Notes: generated by a model not told the origin, from the sequence alone. A DNA stretch of 64,000 nucleotides from Mycobacterium nebraskense (GCF_002102255.1 NZ_LQPH01000156.1:1-64000); one strand, 5' to 3'; positions 35,828 through 45,405 are shown, counted from the stretch's first letter. Numbers and translations: made by a program.

Positions 35828-38800
35828 CTAGGTCTTGCGCAGCGGTGCCGGGTTCCACAGCCCGCTGCGCGTCGCCCGCCCCAGCTGGAGTTCGGCGGGC
35901 TGAGCGTTGGGGTAGTAGGGCGTCAACCGTTGCAGCGAGCCCCAGTCCCGAGACCAGTCGTCCTTCAGATAAGTGGCCACCGTCGTCGGCTTCACCAGCA
36001 GTTCGGTGACCCCGAGCGGGCCGCCGCCGTTGTTGTCCATGACGGGCGAGTTGGCTTCGGCGCCGAATCGGTCCGGCAGGATGCGCCATTTCGGTGTCTC
36101 GTCGAGGCCGTTCTGATGGCTGAACGGCCGCTGGCAGGGGAACGCCAGGCCGACCAGCCAGTCGAGGAACACCGGGTCTTTCGAGCCGACCACGTCCTGC
36201 AGCGTGCGCAGCTGCGGAATCCGCGGCGGCGTGAGCGCGATCCAGTGCTGCGGGGCCAGGTCTTCGTCGTCGGCGACCAACCGGACCTGGGTGGCACTGG
36301 TGGGGATGGCCGACAGCGGCAGCCGCAAGTTGCGCCACGCCGGGGAGGCCCCCACGTCGGCGAACTGGAACGACCCGCCGGGGTGTCCGCTCGCCGCCTC
36401 GTCATCGGTGGCCCACTGGACCTGGACCTCGCGGGGGTCGAAGCGACCGGCCGCGCTCACCACCAGCAGCGGCCGCGCCTTGTCGCGGGCGGGCAGTCGG
36501 TACCAGCCCGATCGCAGGTGGGCGGGCACCTGGATGCCCGGGCGCCAGCTGCCCAGGACGGGCGTGCGCGACGGATCCAGGTTGTAGGGCAGCTGGGCGA
36601 CCGAACCGTTGATTCCCGGTGCCGGATTGGTGCCGCCCTCGGTGCCCGCCTCGGCGCCGGTGACCAGCTTGTCGTCGTTGATGAAGCTGCGGTCACCGGG
36701 ACGTTCCATCACCGGGTCGGCGCGGACGTCGGCGGGAATGCCGTTGGGCGTGAAGGCTTCCGACAAGCCCGCTCCCAGGGCGTCACCCACCGTGGGGGCA
36801 CCTCCCGCTCGCGGGGGAGCGCTCACCGGCGACAGCGCACCGGCGTTGGGATCCTGTTCCACCAGCACGTCCTCGGCCAGGCCGCAGGACTTGCCCATCA
36901 GGGCCTGCAGGTTGGACCGGCCCACCGACCACGCGGGGTACTGCGCGGTCATCGCCAGGGTCAGCGACGCCACCTCGAACACCACCAGCAGCCACGTCGC
37001 AATTGCCAACGGGGACTGGACGATTCCGGCCACACGCGCCCCGTACCGGGTCTTGGGCGGCCCGTTATCAGGCGAAACGAAATGGAACCACGCCGCCAGC
37101 AGCAGCACCACTACGGTCAGCCCGAGCAGCGCGGTGGCGAAGGCGTAGTGCCACGCCGGAAACGAATTCGACCATGGCACACCGAAATTGGACACATACC
37201 ACCAGCCGTTGACGCTGGCGAACGACAGGGCTACCAGGAACAGCACGACGGCGGCGAACATGGTGCGGTTGCGCCGGGATCGCATCGCCACGGAAGTCAC
37301 CGCAACGGCGGCCAGCGCGCCCAGTGGTCCGGCCAGCCCGGCGAACACCCCGAAATGGTGGGTCCACTTGGTGGGGGTGAACATCATCGCGACGAACGAG
37401 ATGATCGTGATCCCGACGATGCGGCGGCTCGGACCGGCGGCTGTGCCCGGAATCCGGCCCTTGCGCAACGACATTGCGACCGTGATCCCGAGCGCCAGGA
37501 CCAACGCCAGCACGGCGAAGCGCCGGGCGACCGACCCGTCGGGGCTGGCCATGAACAGGCGCTCGTAGCGGATGTGTTCGTCGAACCAACTCAAGCTGGG
37601 CCCGACGGCACGCTTGAGCATGCTGGCCTGGACCTCGCCGGCCAGAGTCTGGTCGCGGAAGATGAGGATGGCGGTGACGGTGACCGCGGCGAACAGGGGA
37701 GCCACCAGTGGCAGCGCGCCGAACCGTTTGGACCGGCGGTGCAGGATGGTCCGCAGCGGCCCGACGGCGACCAGCAGGGCACCGATCGAGGCGATGCCCG
37801 TCGGCCCCGAAAACAGCGTCAGCGCACCGATGATGCAGGCGGCCGCCACCGGCAGCAGCCGGCTGGTGGCCACCGCGCGCTCCACCGAGCACCAGGTCAG
37901 CAGGATGCCCAGCGCGATGATCGGCTCGGGCCGCAGCCCGTTGTTGAGCGGCAGCCACACGGCCAGGAACATGCCGGCCGCCGTCCACGCCGCACCGCGG
38001 TTCAGCTTGACGGCGTGACCCAGGCGCGGCATGACTTCACGGCTGATCACCCACCAGCACGTCAGCGCCATGACCAGGGTGGGCAACCGCATCCAAATGC
38101 TGGCCGTGCTGACGTGGGCCCACAACGCCAGCAGGTCGTAGTACCAGCCGAAGGGGGCCTCCGGCGTACCGAACCAGCGGTAGTAGTTCGCCATGTAGCC
38201 GGCGTGCTCGGATACCCGGGCCATGGTCAGGATGTAGCCGTCGTCGGAAGTGTTGGCGCCGACGAACTGCCACCACACCAGCACTGCGATGACCAGCCCA
38301 TCCAGACCGGTGACAGACCACCAGCGCGACGGCAGGAAGCGGCGGTGCCGGGTGCCGTCGGCGGTGTCGAGCAGGTGCAGCGCGACCAGGGCGGCGGCCG
38401 TCAGCACGACCCCGAGGATCATCGCCGCCATCTTCAGCTGGGTAGGGCTGCTGCTGTAGCGGGTGTCGATGGTCGCCGAAAAGCTCAGACCCGGCGGCGC
38501 CGGCCCAGCGAGATCGGTAAACACGCCGACGATCTGAGGCCGGAAGTCGTAACCGCTCTTCTCCCCACGCAGCGGCGAGCCGGGGTGTTCGGCGTTGGGT
38601 CCCTGGGTCAGCCCGACGAACTCGGCGGTGACCCGGTCGGCATGCGCGGTGAACGTCAACCGCTGACAGGCCGGGCTGAGCACCTGGCTCAGCGGGGCGG
38701 TCACCACCGCGACGTTGCGGACCACCACGACGAGGTAGTCGTTGGCGCGCTGGATGAGCAGGCCGCGGTCGACGGCCTTGGGGGCCTGCTTGGGCACGGT

Positions 38801-39118
38801 CGACAACAGCACCGTCTTCGCAGCGTTCTGCGGACCGGCCAGCCCGGCGGCGGCCTGACAGGGCACGGTGACGTTGAGGTCGGTGGCCACATACCCGATC
38901 AGCGGCGCGTCAACGCTCTCGAACGTGCCGTTCTGTGGCCAGTTGAGCTGCGCGGTGGTCTGGTTGACCGGCAGCAGCGGGGTGGCGATGGCCAGCAAAG
39001 CCCCGAGGAGCCCGGCGACGGTAGCAACCAACCGAGTGATCCGGTGGTTCGCTCCCGTGTCGGTCACGGTGGTAGATGCTAGTTCTTCGACGCTTGGCGG
39101 CGAGGTGTCGGTGCTCAT
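35828..39118 (-). CDS. embC: Arabinosyltransferase EmbC
   Basis: A GT-C arabinosyltransferase (1096 aa) that elongates the arabinan of lipoarabinomannan. The catalytic motif is NTSDDGYILTM (Asp292/293). The C-terminal carbohydrate-binding domain has GLAEDVLVEQDPNAG and FPCQRPFSHQNG. Residues about 767-776 (PPRAGGAPTV) are an in-frame insertion encoded by the palindromic repeat also found in glf; M. tuberculosis EmbC reads directly from TAP to ADALGAG as I recall. The ATG shares a base with the aftA stop (TGATG). A longer upstream frame is the shadow of aftA. Confidence 0.96.
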   Translation of the reverse strand: MSTDTSPPSVEELASTTVTDTGANHRITRLVATVAGLLGALLAIATPLLPVNQTTAQLNWPQNGTFESVDAPLIGYVATDLNVTVPCQAAAGLAGPQNAAKTVLLSTVPKQAPKAVDRGLLIQRANDYLVVVVRNVAVVTAPLSQVLSPACQRLTFTAHADRVTAEFVGLTQGPNAEHPGSPLRGEKSGYDFRPQIVGVFTDLAGPAPPGLSFSATIDTRYSSSPTQLKMAAMILGVVLTAAALVALHLLDTADGTRHRRFLPSRWWSVTGLDGLVIAVLVWWQFVGANTSDDGYILTMARVSEHAGYMANYYRWFGTPEAPFGWYYDLLALWAHVSTASIWMRLPTLVMALTCWWVISREVMPRLGHAVKLNRGAAWTAAGMFLAVWLPLNNGLRPEPIIALGILLTWCSVERAVATSRLLPVAAACIIGALTLFSGPTGIASIGALLVAVGPLRTILHRRSKRFGALPLVAPLFAAVTVTAILIFRDQTLAGEVQASMLKRAVGPSLSWFDEHIRYERLFMASPDGSVARRFAVLALVLALGITVAMSLRKGRIPGTAAGPSRRIVGITIISFVAMMFTPTKWTHHFGVFAGLAGPLGALAAVAVTSVAMRSRRNRTMFAAVVLFLVALSFASVNGWWYVSNFGVPWSNSFPAWHYAFATALLGLTVVVLLLAAWFHFVSPDNGPPKTRYGARVAGIVQSPLAIATWLLVVFEVASLTLAMTAQYPAWSVGRSNLQALMGKSCGLAEDVLVEQDPNAGALSPVSAPPRAGGAPTVGDALGAGLSEAFTPNGIPADVRADPVMERPGDRSFINDDKLVTGAEAGTEGGTNPAPGINGSVAQLPYNLDPSRTPVLGSWRPGIQVPAHLRSGWYRLPARDKARPLLVVSAAGRFDPREVQVQWATDDEAASGHPGGSFQFADVGASPAWRNLRLPLSAIPTSATQVRLVADDEDLAPQHWIALTPPRIPQLRTLQDVVGSKDPVFLDWLVGLAFPCQRPFSHQNGLDETPKWRILPDRFGAEANSPVMDNNGGGPLGVTELLVKPTTVATYLKDDWSRDWGSLQRLTPYYPNAQPAELQLGRATRSGLWNPAPLRKT
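36792..36818 (-). repeat. Dispersed palindromic repeat, copy 2 (within embC)
   Basis: 27 nt differing from 6025-6051 at one base (C for T in the central CTYGC). It sits in frame in the periplasmic domain of embC. The CCCGC/GCGGG inner stem is intact. Only these two copies were found by eye. Confidence 0.7.
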
Positions 39119-40995
39119 CAGCGGGTTGTCACGGGCTTGCGGATGGCCACCACGAACGGGCCGGCGCTGTGGACGACGAACTGCGGGCTGTCGAAGAGGG
39201 CGGCCCGCAAGTCGACGGTGTAGCGGCGGACGTTGGGCTGGTTGGGATACACGTCCTCGGCCAGCCGCAGCGTGTAGTTGCCGTTCGCGCCGCGGCGCAT
39301 GAGGAACACCGTGGGCGGCGGCCAGGGACAGGTGTCGAGCGCGTGGGTGAGCTCGTCGGCGGACTTGAGTTTGGACCACTTGTTGATCTGGATTGCGCGC
39401 AGGTCGAACTGCGCCAGCGGGTTGGCGTAGTGCGACGTCAGTCCCTGAAATCCCCAATAGGGATAGAAGGACAGGAAGCTGTAGTCGGCGGTCATCACGA
39501 CGGTCTCATCACGAGGCCTGCCGGTCACGGTCGTGATGGCGTGGTCGATGTCGGGGTAGAACTTCTCCGAGCTGGGCGGTCGCCGGTCGCCGCGCTGGCC
39601 GTTGCCGTCGGTGTCGGTGTAGGCGATGGTGAGATCCGGGCGCAGCACGTCGGGAATGTCCTGACTGAACGCGATCGCGGCGGCCAGGCCGACGGCCCCG
39701 GCGACGGGGAGGACGGCCCGGCCCCGCTCGGACAGCGCCCGCACCGCCTCGACGAAGCCGAACGCCCCGGCGGCAACCAGCAGCACGGTCAGGGTGGGCT
39801 GCAGCCGGAACGACAGCAGCGTGGTGCGCGCCAGCGTGGTCAGCATCGACAGCAGCGACCAAAGGTAGACGGCCAGCACGCCGACGGCCAGGGCGCCGGC
39901 CCGCACCGACGTCCGGGCGCGCACCACCAGCCATAGCGCACCCAGCAGGCAGACCGCGCCCAGCAGGGAGAACTGCAGCATCGGGAAGGTCAGGACGGCA
40001 CCGTCGGCCGGCAGGTAGTGCTGGGCGCTGCCGGAGTTGCTGACCGGGCTTCCGGCCGCCCGCAACAGGAACGGCAGCCAGGTGGTGCTCGCGATGGCCG
40101 CGGCGATGACGGCGATGACGGCCAGCCGGCGCAGCGGGTCGAGCGCATTCTTGACGCCGCCCTGCCGCCAGCGCAGGCCGGCCAGCCACAGGGCCATCAG
40201 CAGGACGGTGAACGCGCCGAAGGCGAACAGCAGCAGATACCAGGTGGCCGTCCAGCCGACGAATATCCCGGCGCCAACGACCGCGGCCCAACCGCCCCCG
40301 CGTTCGCCGCCGCGCAGGCCCGACCAGGTCAGCACCAACACCGGCGGCAGCAGCACGGTGATCATCGCCGCGTAGGGTTCGGGTGAGCCGTAGGCGAGCG
40401 TTGCCGCCGCCGTGGCGGTGGTGACGATCAGCGCGTACTCGAAACGGACCATCCGCCACCACAGCACCAGGGCGACGGCGACCGCGACGGTGATCGAGGT
40501 GACTGCCCACGGCTTGTAGATCTCCCAGGCCGGTGTTCCGCTCAGCGCCGCGGCCCGCCCGCCGATCCAGAACCAGCCCGGCGGGTAGAAGGGCGGCAGC
40601 CCGATGTAGGTCATGTCGCGCAGGGCCGGGCTGTCGGCAAGCCGGGTCAGGTACTCGGTGCGAAACTGCTGGTCGACGGAGATGCCGAACAGGTACAGCT
40701 TGGTCGCGCCCAGCGGCATGCCCAGCGTCACAACGGTGAACGCGGACACGAACACCAGCCCACCCAACTGGGCCGGCCACCGATGTCGGCCGGATCGTCC
40801 CCACGCCCAACCCGCGGCGACCAGGCCGGCCAGGCAGCCGACCTGCCCCACGGTGGTCAGCGCGTGCAACTGGTTGGACGACGGAAAGGCCGGCCACTGC
40901 ACGCGAGAGATGGCGACCAGCGAGACCACCGCGACGACGACGGCCACCGCCACCGCCAAAGCCATCTGGCCCAGAGCGGCCAGCGCGTTACGCAT
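39118..40995 (-). CDS. aftA: Galactan 5-O-arabinofuranosyltransferase AftA
   Basis: A GT-C enzyme (625 aa) that primes arabinogalactan by putting the first Araf residues on galactan, using decaprenyl-phosphoryl arabinose. About 11 transmembrane segments and a soluble C-terminus. Key blocks are GISVDQQFRTEYLTRLAD (acidic catalytic region), YIGLPPFYPPGWFWIGGR, SPEPYAAMITV, and NPLAQFDLRAIQINKW near the end. The start chosen is the ATG two nt after the dprE2 stop; a longer start would overlap dprE2 by over 80 nt. Its stop overlaps the embC start. Confidence 0.95.
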   Translation of the reverse strand: MRNALAALGQMALAVAVAVVVAVVSLVAISRVQWPAFPSSNQLHALTTVGQVGCLAGLVAAGWAWGRSGRHRWPAQLGGLVFVSAFTVVTLGMPLGATKLYLFGISVDQQFRTEYLTRLADSPALRDMTYIGLPPFYPPGWFWIGGRAAALSGTPAWEIYKPWAVTSITVAVAVALVLWWRMVRFEYALIVTTATAAATLAYGSPEPYAAMITVLLPPVLVLTWSGLRGGERGGGWAAVVGAGIFVGWTATWYLLLFAFGAFTVLLMALWLAGLRWRQGGVKNALDPLRRLAVIAVIAAAIASTTWLPFLLRAAGSPVSNSGSAQHYLPADGAVLTFPMLQFSLLGAVCLLGALWLVVRARTSVRAGALAVGVLAVYLWSLLSMLTTLARTTLLSFRLQPTLTVLLVAAGAFGFVEAVRALSERGRAVLPVAGAVGLAAAIAFSQDIPDVLRPDLTIAYTDTDGNGQRGDRRPPSSEKFYPDIDHAITTVTGRPRDETVVMTADYSFLSFYPYWGFQGLTSHYANPLAQFDLRAIQINKWSKLKSADELTHALDTCPWPPPTVFLMRRGANGNYTLRLAEDVYPNQPNVRRYTVDLRAALFDSPQFVVHSAGPFVVAIRKPVTTR

Positions 40996-40997
40996 GA

Positions 40998-41762
40998 TCA
41001 GATTGGCAGCTTGCGGAAGACGCTCCGCGGGATGTGTCGCAACACCATCATCACGTAACGGAATGCTGCTGGCGCCCAAACCAATTCCTTACCCTTTGCG
41101 GCCGCGGTCACCGCGAGGTTGGCGACATACTCCTTGTCCACGGTGAGCGGGGCCTCCTTGATGTGTGCGCTCATCCGGGTACGCACCTGGCCGGGACGGA
41201 TCACCAGAACGCGAACACCGTACTCGCGCAACGCCTCGGCCAGGCCCAGATAGAAGCCGTCCAGCCCCGCCTTGGTGGACCCGTAGACGAAGTTGGACCG
41301 CCGCACCCGCTCCCCGGCGACCGTGCTCATCGCGATGATCTGGCCGAAGCCCTGGGCGCGCATCTTCTCGGCCAGCAGCACTCCCACCGAAACCGCTGCG
41401 GTGTAGTTGATTTCGGCGATCTGCACGGCTTTGCGCTGGTTCTGCCACAGCTCCTCGGCGTCGCCGAGCAACCCGAACGCCACAATGGCCACGTCGACGT
41501 CACCGTGGGCGAACGCCTGGTCGATCATCTTCGGATGACTGTCTGGGTCGGTGGCTTCGAAGTCGATCAGCTCCACCGACCGCGCGCCCGCCGCCTTCAT
41601 CTGGGCAACAGCGGTGTCGCGGCCCGGGTCATCGGGCATGGCGGCCAGCACGATACGGGCGTGCGCGTTCTGCAGGTAGCGCTCACAGATGGCCAGCCCG
41701 ATCTCGGAGGTGCCCCCAAGCAGCAGGATGGTCTGCGGATTCCCCACGGCATCTAAAACCAT
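40998..41762 (-). CDS. dprE2: Decaprenylphosphoryl-2-keto-ribose reductase DprE2
   Basis: NADH-dependent short-chain dehydrogenase (254 aa) that reduces the 2-keto intermediate made by DprE1 to decaprenyl-phosphoryl arabinose. The cofactor motif is LLLGGTSEIGLAICERYL, the catalytic motif is FVYGSTKAGLDGFY (Tyr-x-x-x-Lys), and NYTAAVSVG supplies the Asn. The start MVLDAVGNPQT matches the family and gives its usual 254 aa; longer frames overlap dprE1. It lies 11 nt after dprE1. Confidence 0.96.
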   Translation of the reverse strand: MVLDAVGNPQTILLLGGTSEIGLAICERYLQNAHARIVLAAMPDDPGRDTAVAQMKAAGARSVELIDFEATDPDSHPKMIDQAFAHGDVDVAIVAFGLLGDAEELWQNQRKAVQIAEINYTAAVSVGVLLAEKMRAQGFGQIIAMSTVAGERVRRSNFVYGSTKAGLDGFYLGLAEALREYGVRVLVIRPGQVRTRMSAHIKEAPLTVDKEYVANLAVTAAAKGKELVWAPAAFRYVMMVLRHIPRSVFRKLPI

Positions 41763-41773
41763 TGGCGCACCAT

Positions 41774-43174
41774 TTATAACAGCTCCAAACGTCGGGCCAT
41801 GTCGGAGGCGAACACCCCCGAGGGATCCACTTTGCGGCGCACCGCGATCCACTCGTCGATGCGCGGGTACATGGCGTGGAAGGTCTCGGCGCTGACGCGG
41901 GAATCCTTGGCGGTGTAGACGCGGCCGCCGAATTCCAGTACGCGCCGGTCGAGTTCGTTGAGGAACTCGTTGATCCCCGGCTTGTTGGGGAAGTCCATCG
42001 CGACGTTCCACCCGGCCATCGGAAAACTCAGCGGCGCGCGGTTGCCCGGGCCGAACAGTTTGAACACGTTCAATGCAGAGTAGTGGCCGCGGGTCTGGAT
42101 CCAGCGGATGATGGCCTTGAACTCGTCCATCGCGTCCGGCGGAACCAGGAACTGGTGTTGTGCGAAACCCATTGGGCCGTAAGCATTGTTCCAGCCACTG
42201 ACCAGGTCGAGCATGTGGTAGAACTGCGACAGATTCATGATCTTGCCGGTGTAGGTTCCACCCAGCCGGTAGTACACCTCGCCGATGGCCATGAATGACA
42301 GCTTGTTCATCGCGCTGACCGGAAATATGTTCGGCACCGTCAACAGCTGCGGCGCATCGAATTTCAGCGGATTCTTGGCCAGCTTCTTGGGCAGCTGGTC
42401 CAGCTTCGCCAGGCTGCCGCGGCTGACCGCGGCCCGGCCGAGCTTCGGTGGCGGACTGATCAGGTCGAACCAGGCGCTGGAGTAGGTGTAGTTGGCCTCG
42501 CTGCCGTCGAGGTGAACGGCGACCGTCTCGTCGAGGTCCTTGGTGGCCACCCCGTCGGCGATGAAGTACGCCGTCTCCGTCGGCGTCATCTCGATGGTGG
42601 CGCGCAGGACGATCCCGGTCAGGCCGTTGCCGCCGACGGTGACCCAGAAGAGTTCGGCGTCCGAGCTATCCGGGCCGTCGGGGGTGATGGTGCGGATGGT
42701 GCCGTCGGCCATGAGCAGGTCCATCGAGCGCACGTGGTTGCCGAAGCTGCCCGCGCTGTGATGGTTCTTGCCGTGGATGTCGCAGGCGATCGCGCCGCCG
42801 ACGGTGACCTGGCGCGTGCCCGGCAACACGGGAACCCACAGCCCGAACGGAAGTGCCGCCTTCATTAGCTGGTCCAGGCTGACGCCGGCGTCGACGTCGA
42901 CCAGCCGGGTGTCGGCGCTGATCGAGTGGATGCGATTGAGCCCCGTCATGTCGATGACCAGGCCGCCGCCGTTTTGGGCGTTGTCGCCGTAGGACCGGCC
43001 CAGCCCGCGCGCGATGACCCCCCGTCCGTTCGGGCCGCCGGATTCGGCGACCCGGGCGACGGCCTTGGTGATCACCTCGGGATCGCGGGTCGAGAGCACC
43101 TCGGCCACCGACGGCGCGGTGCGGCCAAAGCCCGTCAGCCGGGTGGTGGTGGTCGAAACGTCGGTGCTCAACAT
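41774..43174 (-). CDS. dprE1: Decaprenylphosphoryl-beta-D-ribose 2-oxidase DprE1
   Basis: An FAD flavoenzyme of the vanillyl-alcohol oxidase type (466 aa) that oxidises DPR at C2. FAD-binding segments are ARGLGRSYGDNAQNGGG and LPGTRQVTVGGAIACDIHG, and the C-terminal substrate region is FKLFGPGNRAPLSFP. The residue equal to M. tuberculosis Cys387, the covalent target of benzothiazinones, is Ala392 here (GWNVAMDFP in place of GWNICVDFP). The ATG gives MLSTDVSTTTTRLTGFGRTAPSV in pieces matching the family start. Five residues longer than M. tuberculosis DprE1 as I recall it. Confidence 0.97.
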   Translation of the reverse strand: MLSTDVSTTTTRLTGFGRTAPSVAEVLSTRDPEVITKAVARVAESGGPNGRGVIARGLGRSYGDNAQNGGGLVIDMTGLNRIHSISADTRLVDVDAGVSLDQLMKAALPFGLWVPVLPGTRQVTVGGAIACDIHGKNHHSAGSFGNHVRSMDLLMADGTIRTITPDGPDSSDAELFWVTVGGNGLTGIVLRATIEMTPTETAYFIADGVATKDLDETVAVHLDGSEANYTYSSAWFDLISPPPKLGRAAVSRGSLAKLDQLPKKLAKNPLKFDAPQLLTVPNIFPVSAMNKLSFMAIGEVYYRLGGTYTGKIMNLSQFYHMLDLVSGWNNAYGPMGFAQHQFLVPPDAMDEFKAIIRWIQTRGHYSALNVFKLFGPGNRAPLSFPMAGWNVAMDFPNKPGINEFLNELDRRVLEFGGRVYTAKDSRVSAETFHAMYPRIDEWIAVRRKVDPSGVFASDMARRLELL

Positions 43175-43206
43175 CGTCAAAGAGGGTACCGCTTGCCAAG
43201 GTCGGC

Positions 43207-43635
43207 TCAGCGGATGCGGAAGATTACCGCCCGCTGCACGATGAAGTTGATGACGGTCGCGGTGCCCTGCGCGATCACGAACGCGACGGGTATCGCCCAC
43301 CCGCGATAGTGCAAAAGCGCAAGGCACAGGTGGTTGAGTCCGACCTGCACGGCGAAGGTGATGCCGTACAGAACCATGACGGCAACGAAGCGCGCGGTGC
43401 TCGGGGCCGCCTGGAACGTCCACCGGCGGTTGATCAGATAGGCGGTGATGGTGCCGACGACGAAGCTGATGGCCTTGGCCAGGTCCACCTGGACGCCCAC
43501 CGCTTTGTACAGCACCAGGTACAGGCCGAAGTCCACGATCCCCGCCAGACCGCCGGTGACGACGAATCGCGTGACCTGTGCCTTCAGACTCAACTGCGGG
43601 CTCGGTGGCGCGGCATCGGGCAGCGGGGCAACCAT
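43207..43635 (-). CDS. GtrA-family membrane protein (Rv3789-like)
   Basis: A small GtrA-like protein (142 aa) with four transmembrane helices: about 24-44, 50-68, 82-102 and 112-132. In M. tuberculosis the homologue has been discussed as a lipid-arabinose flippase or as an anchor recruiting arabinosyltransferases such as AftA/Emb. The typical motif YLINRRWTF is present. It lies 32 nt before dprE1 and is followed by the arabinan genes, consistent with that role. Confidence 0.9.
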   Translation of the reverse strand: MVAPLPDAAPPSPQLSLKAQVTRFVVTGGLAGIVDFGLYLVLYKAVGVQVDLAKAISFVVGTITAYLINRRWTFQAAPSTARFVAVMVLYGITFAVQVGLNHLCLALLHYRGWAIPVAFVIAQGTATVINFIVQRAVIFRIR

Positions 43636-43687
43636 TGGGGGGAGTCTAACCGGGCCGACGGGCCTCCCCGGGAAGCGTCGGGACGCT

Positions 43688-44167
43688 TCAGCGGGGCAGC
43701 TTGACCGCTATCAACTCGACCTGATCCTCGCCCTGCGGCGTCGAGTAGGTCACCGTGTCGCCCGCCTTGTGTCCGGCCAGGGCCTGGGCCAAGGGGCTGC
43801 GCGCGGTCAGCGTCTCACCTTCCCGGCCGACCGGCGTCTCTTCCACGATCGAGATCACGTGCATCGTCACCACTTCGCCGTCGGAGAACCGCAGGGTCAC
43901 CTCGGTGCCACCGGGCAGCGTTTCCGACGCGTCGGGCTGCGACGGCCCGGTCCGCATCCGCCGGTCGAGCTCGTTGATCCGGTCGCTGAGTCCGACCAGC
44001 TCCTCGGCGCGCTGGATCGCCTCGGCCGCGTCGCCGTGATCGCCCACCATGCCGCGGTCGTTCCTGACTTCGCCCTCGAGGCGGTCCCGCCGCTGCCGCA
44101 GCCGCTCCAGCTCAGCGGCCAGGTTCTCCCGCGCCGCATCCGCCGCTGATTGGACCTTCTTGCTCAC
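43688..44167 (-). CDS. GreA/GreB-family elongation factor-like protein (Rv3788-like)
   Basis: A 159-aa protein with an N-terminal antiparallel coiled coil (about 10-70, AAELERLRQRRDRLEGEV) and a C-terminal FKBP-like domain (VGREGETLTARSPLAQALAG, GDTVTYSTPQG) as in GreA. Members bind the RNA polymerase secondary channel. The coiled-coil tip reads VRNDRGMVGDHGDAAEA, with Asp residues but not the usual GreA tip sequence, and the M. tuberculosis homologue was reported to inhibit rather than rescue polymerase. GTG start with GAAAGG upstream; a TTG ten codons earlier is less likely. Confidence 0.85.
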   Translation of the reverse strand: MSKKVQSAADAARENLAAELERLRQRRDRLEGEVRNDRGMVGDHGDAAEAIQRAEELVGLSDRINELDRRMRTGPSQPDASETLPGGTEVTLRFSDGEVVTMHVISIVEETPVGREGETLTARSPLAQALAGHKAGDTVTYSTPQGEDQVELIAVKLPR

Positions 44168-44265
44168 GTCGGTGGACCTTTCGCCCAGTTTGCTCAAGTG
44201 GCGTTCCAGTGTTGCACCACGGGGAGGCGGCCGCCACCGTTATTGGACAAGAGGCGAGTCCTCCT

Positions 44266-45405
44266 TCAGCGGGTGGTCGAGCCGGATTCGGAGTTGGTGG
44301 TGATCGGCGGTGCGCCGTCCTCGTCGTCGTAGTAGTCGACGGTGCCCCGCAGGGCGTCGAAGATGGCCCTGCCCTGTGCGACCAGGCCGCTGGCCACCTC
44401 GGTGAGCCCTTCGGCGCCGTTGAGCACGGTCACGTTCGCGTTGGCGAGCCCGCGGGCGGCCTTCTCCACGATCTCGGGCAGCTGGTCGATGAGCGCCTTG
44501 TCCAGCGCCACCCGGTCGTGCGACGCCGCCGCCTCGGCCAGGATCTTCATCTTCTCCGCGTCGGCGATCGCCAAGATGCGGACGCGCTCGGCGTCGGCCT
44601 CGGCCGGCTTGACCACCTCGGCTACCAGTTCCTGCTGGCGCAGTTCGGCCGCGCGCTCGGCCAGCTCGGTCCGCATCTGCAACACCTCGCGCTGGGCCTG
44701 CGCCTCGGCCAACGGCCCGGCCTGCGCGGCCTGCGCCTGCGCCGTGTCGACCTCGGCCTTGTACTGCGCCTTGACGATGGCGGTTTGACGGGCGAACTCG
44801 GCCTGCTTGCGCTGCGACTCCTGCTCGGCTTCGGCGGCCGCCTGGTTGGCCTGCGCCTGGGCGATCTGCGCCTGCTGCTGGATCGCGGCGTTGTGCGGGG
44901 CCGACATCGCCTCGATGTAGCCGAGCCCGTCGTCGTCGATGGACTGGATTTGCAGGGCGTCGACGGTGAGGCCGATCCGGGCCATCTCCTCCTTGGAACC
45001 GTCGAGGACCTCGGTCGCCAGTTTTTGGCGCTCCCGGATGATCTGCTCGACGGTCATCGAGCCGATGATCGAGCGCAGGTGCCCGGCGAAGATGCGCCCG
45101 GTCAGCACGGACATCTGGTCTTGCTCGGACAGGAATCGTTGCGCGGCGCTGATGATGCTCTCCGTGTCGTTGCCGACCTTGAACGCAATCACAGCCCGGA
45201 CGTTGAGGGTGATGCCCTGCTGGGTCACGCACTTCTCGGCCACCTCCGCCTCACACATCGCCAGCGTGAGGAATCGAGCCTTGCGGAACACCGGCAGGAT
45301 GAAGGCGCCATGACCGGTCACGACGCGGAATGGTGCGTTGCTTTTGGTACGGGCACCGGAGATGAGCATCGCCTCGTCGGGGGCGGGCACCTTGTAACCG
45401 AGCAT
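44266..45405 (-). CDS. Flotillin-like SPFH/Band 7 protein
   Basis: A 379-aa flotillin-type membrane-organising protein. An SPFH domain (about 20-190) includes GITLNVRAVIAFKVGNDTES and VLTGRIFAGHLRSIIGSMTV. A long Ala/Glu/Gln-rich coiled coil follows (about 190-310, AAEAEQESQRKQAEFA), and then an acidic tail (YYDDEDGAPP). No clear transmembrane helix: membrane contact may be through the N-terminus or the NfeD partner. AAGGAG lies 9 nt before the ATG. It forms a unit with the NfeD-domain gene upstream. M. tuberculosis has such a pair elsewhere (Rv1487/Rv1488), not here, to my knowledge. Confidence 0.88.
   Translation of the reverse strand: MLGYKVPAPDEAMLISGARTKSNAPFRVVTGHGAFILPVFRKARFLTLAMCEAEVAEKCVTQQGITLNVRAVIAFKVGNDTESIISAAQRFLSEQDQMSVLTGRIFAGHLRSIIGSMTVEQIIRERQKLATEVLDGSKEEMARIGLTVDALQIQSIDDDGLGYIEAMSAPHNAAIQQQAQIAQAQANQAAAEAEQESQRKQAEFARQTAIVKAQYKAEVDTAQAQAAQAGPLAEAQAQREVLQMRTELAERAAELRQQELVAEVVKPAEADAERVRILAIADAEKMKILAEAAASHDRVALDKALIDQLPEIVEKAARGLANANVTVLNGAEGLTEVASGLVAQGRAIFDALRGTVDYYDDEDGAPPITTNSESGSTTR

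Noticed and set aside
35930..39082. A 1050-codon plus-strand open frame opposite embC
   Set aside because: It lacks any recognisable domain and is compositionally a shadow of embC.
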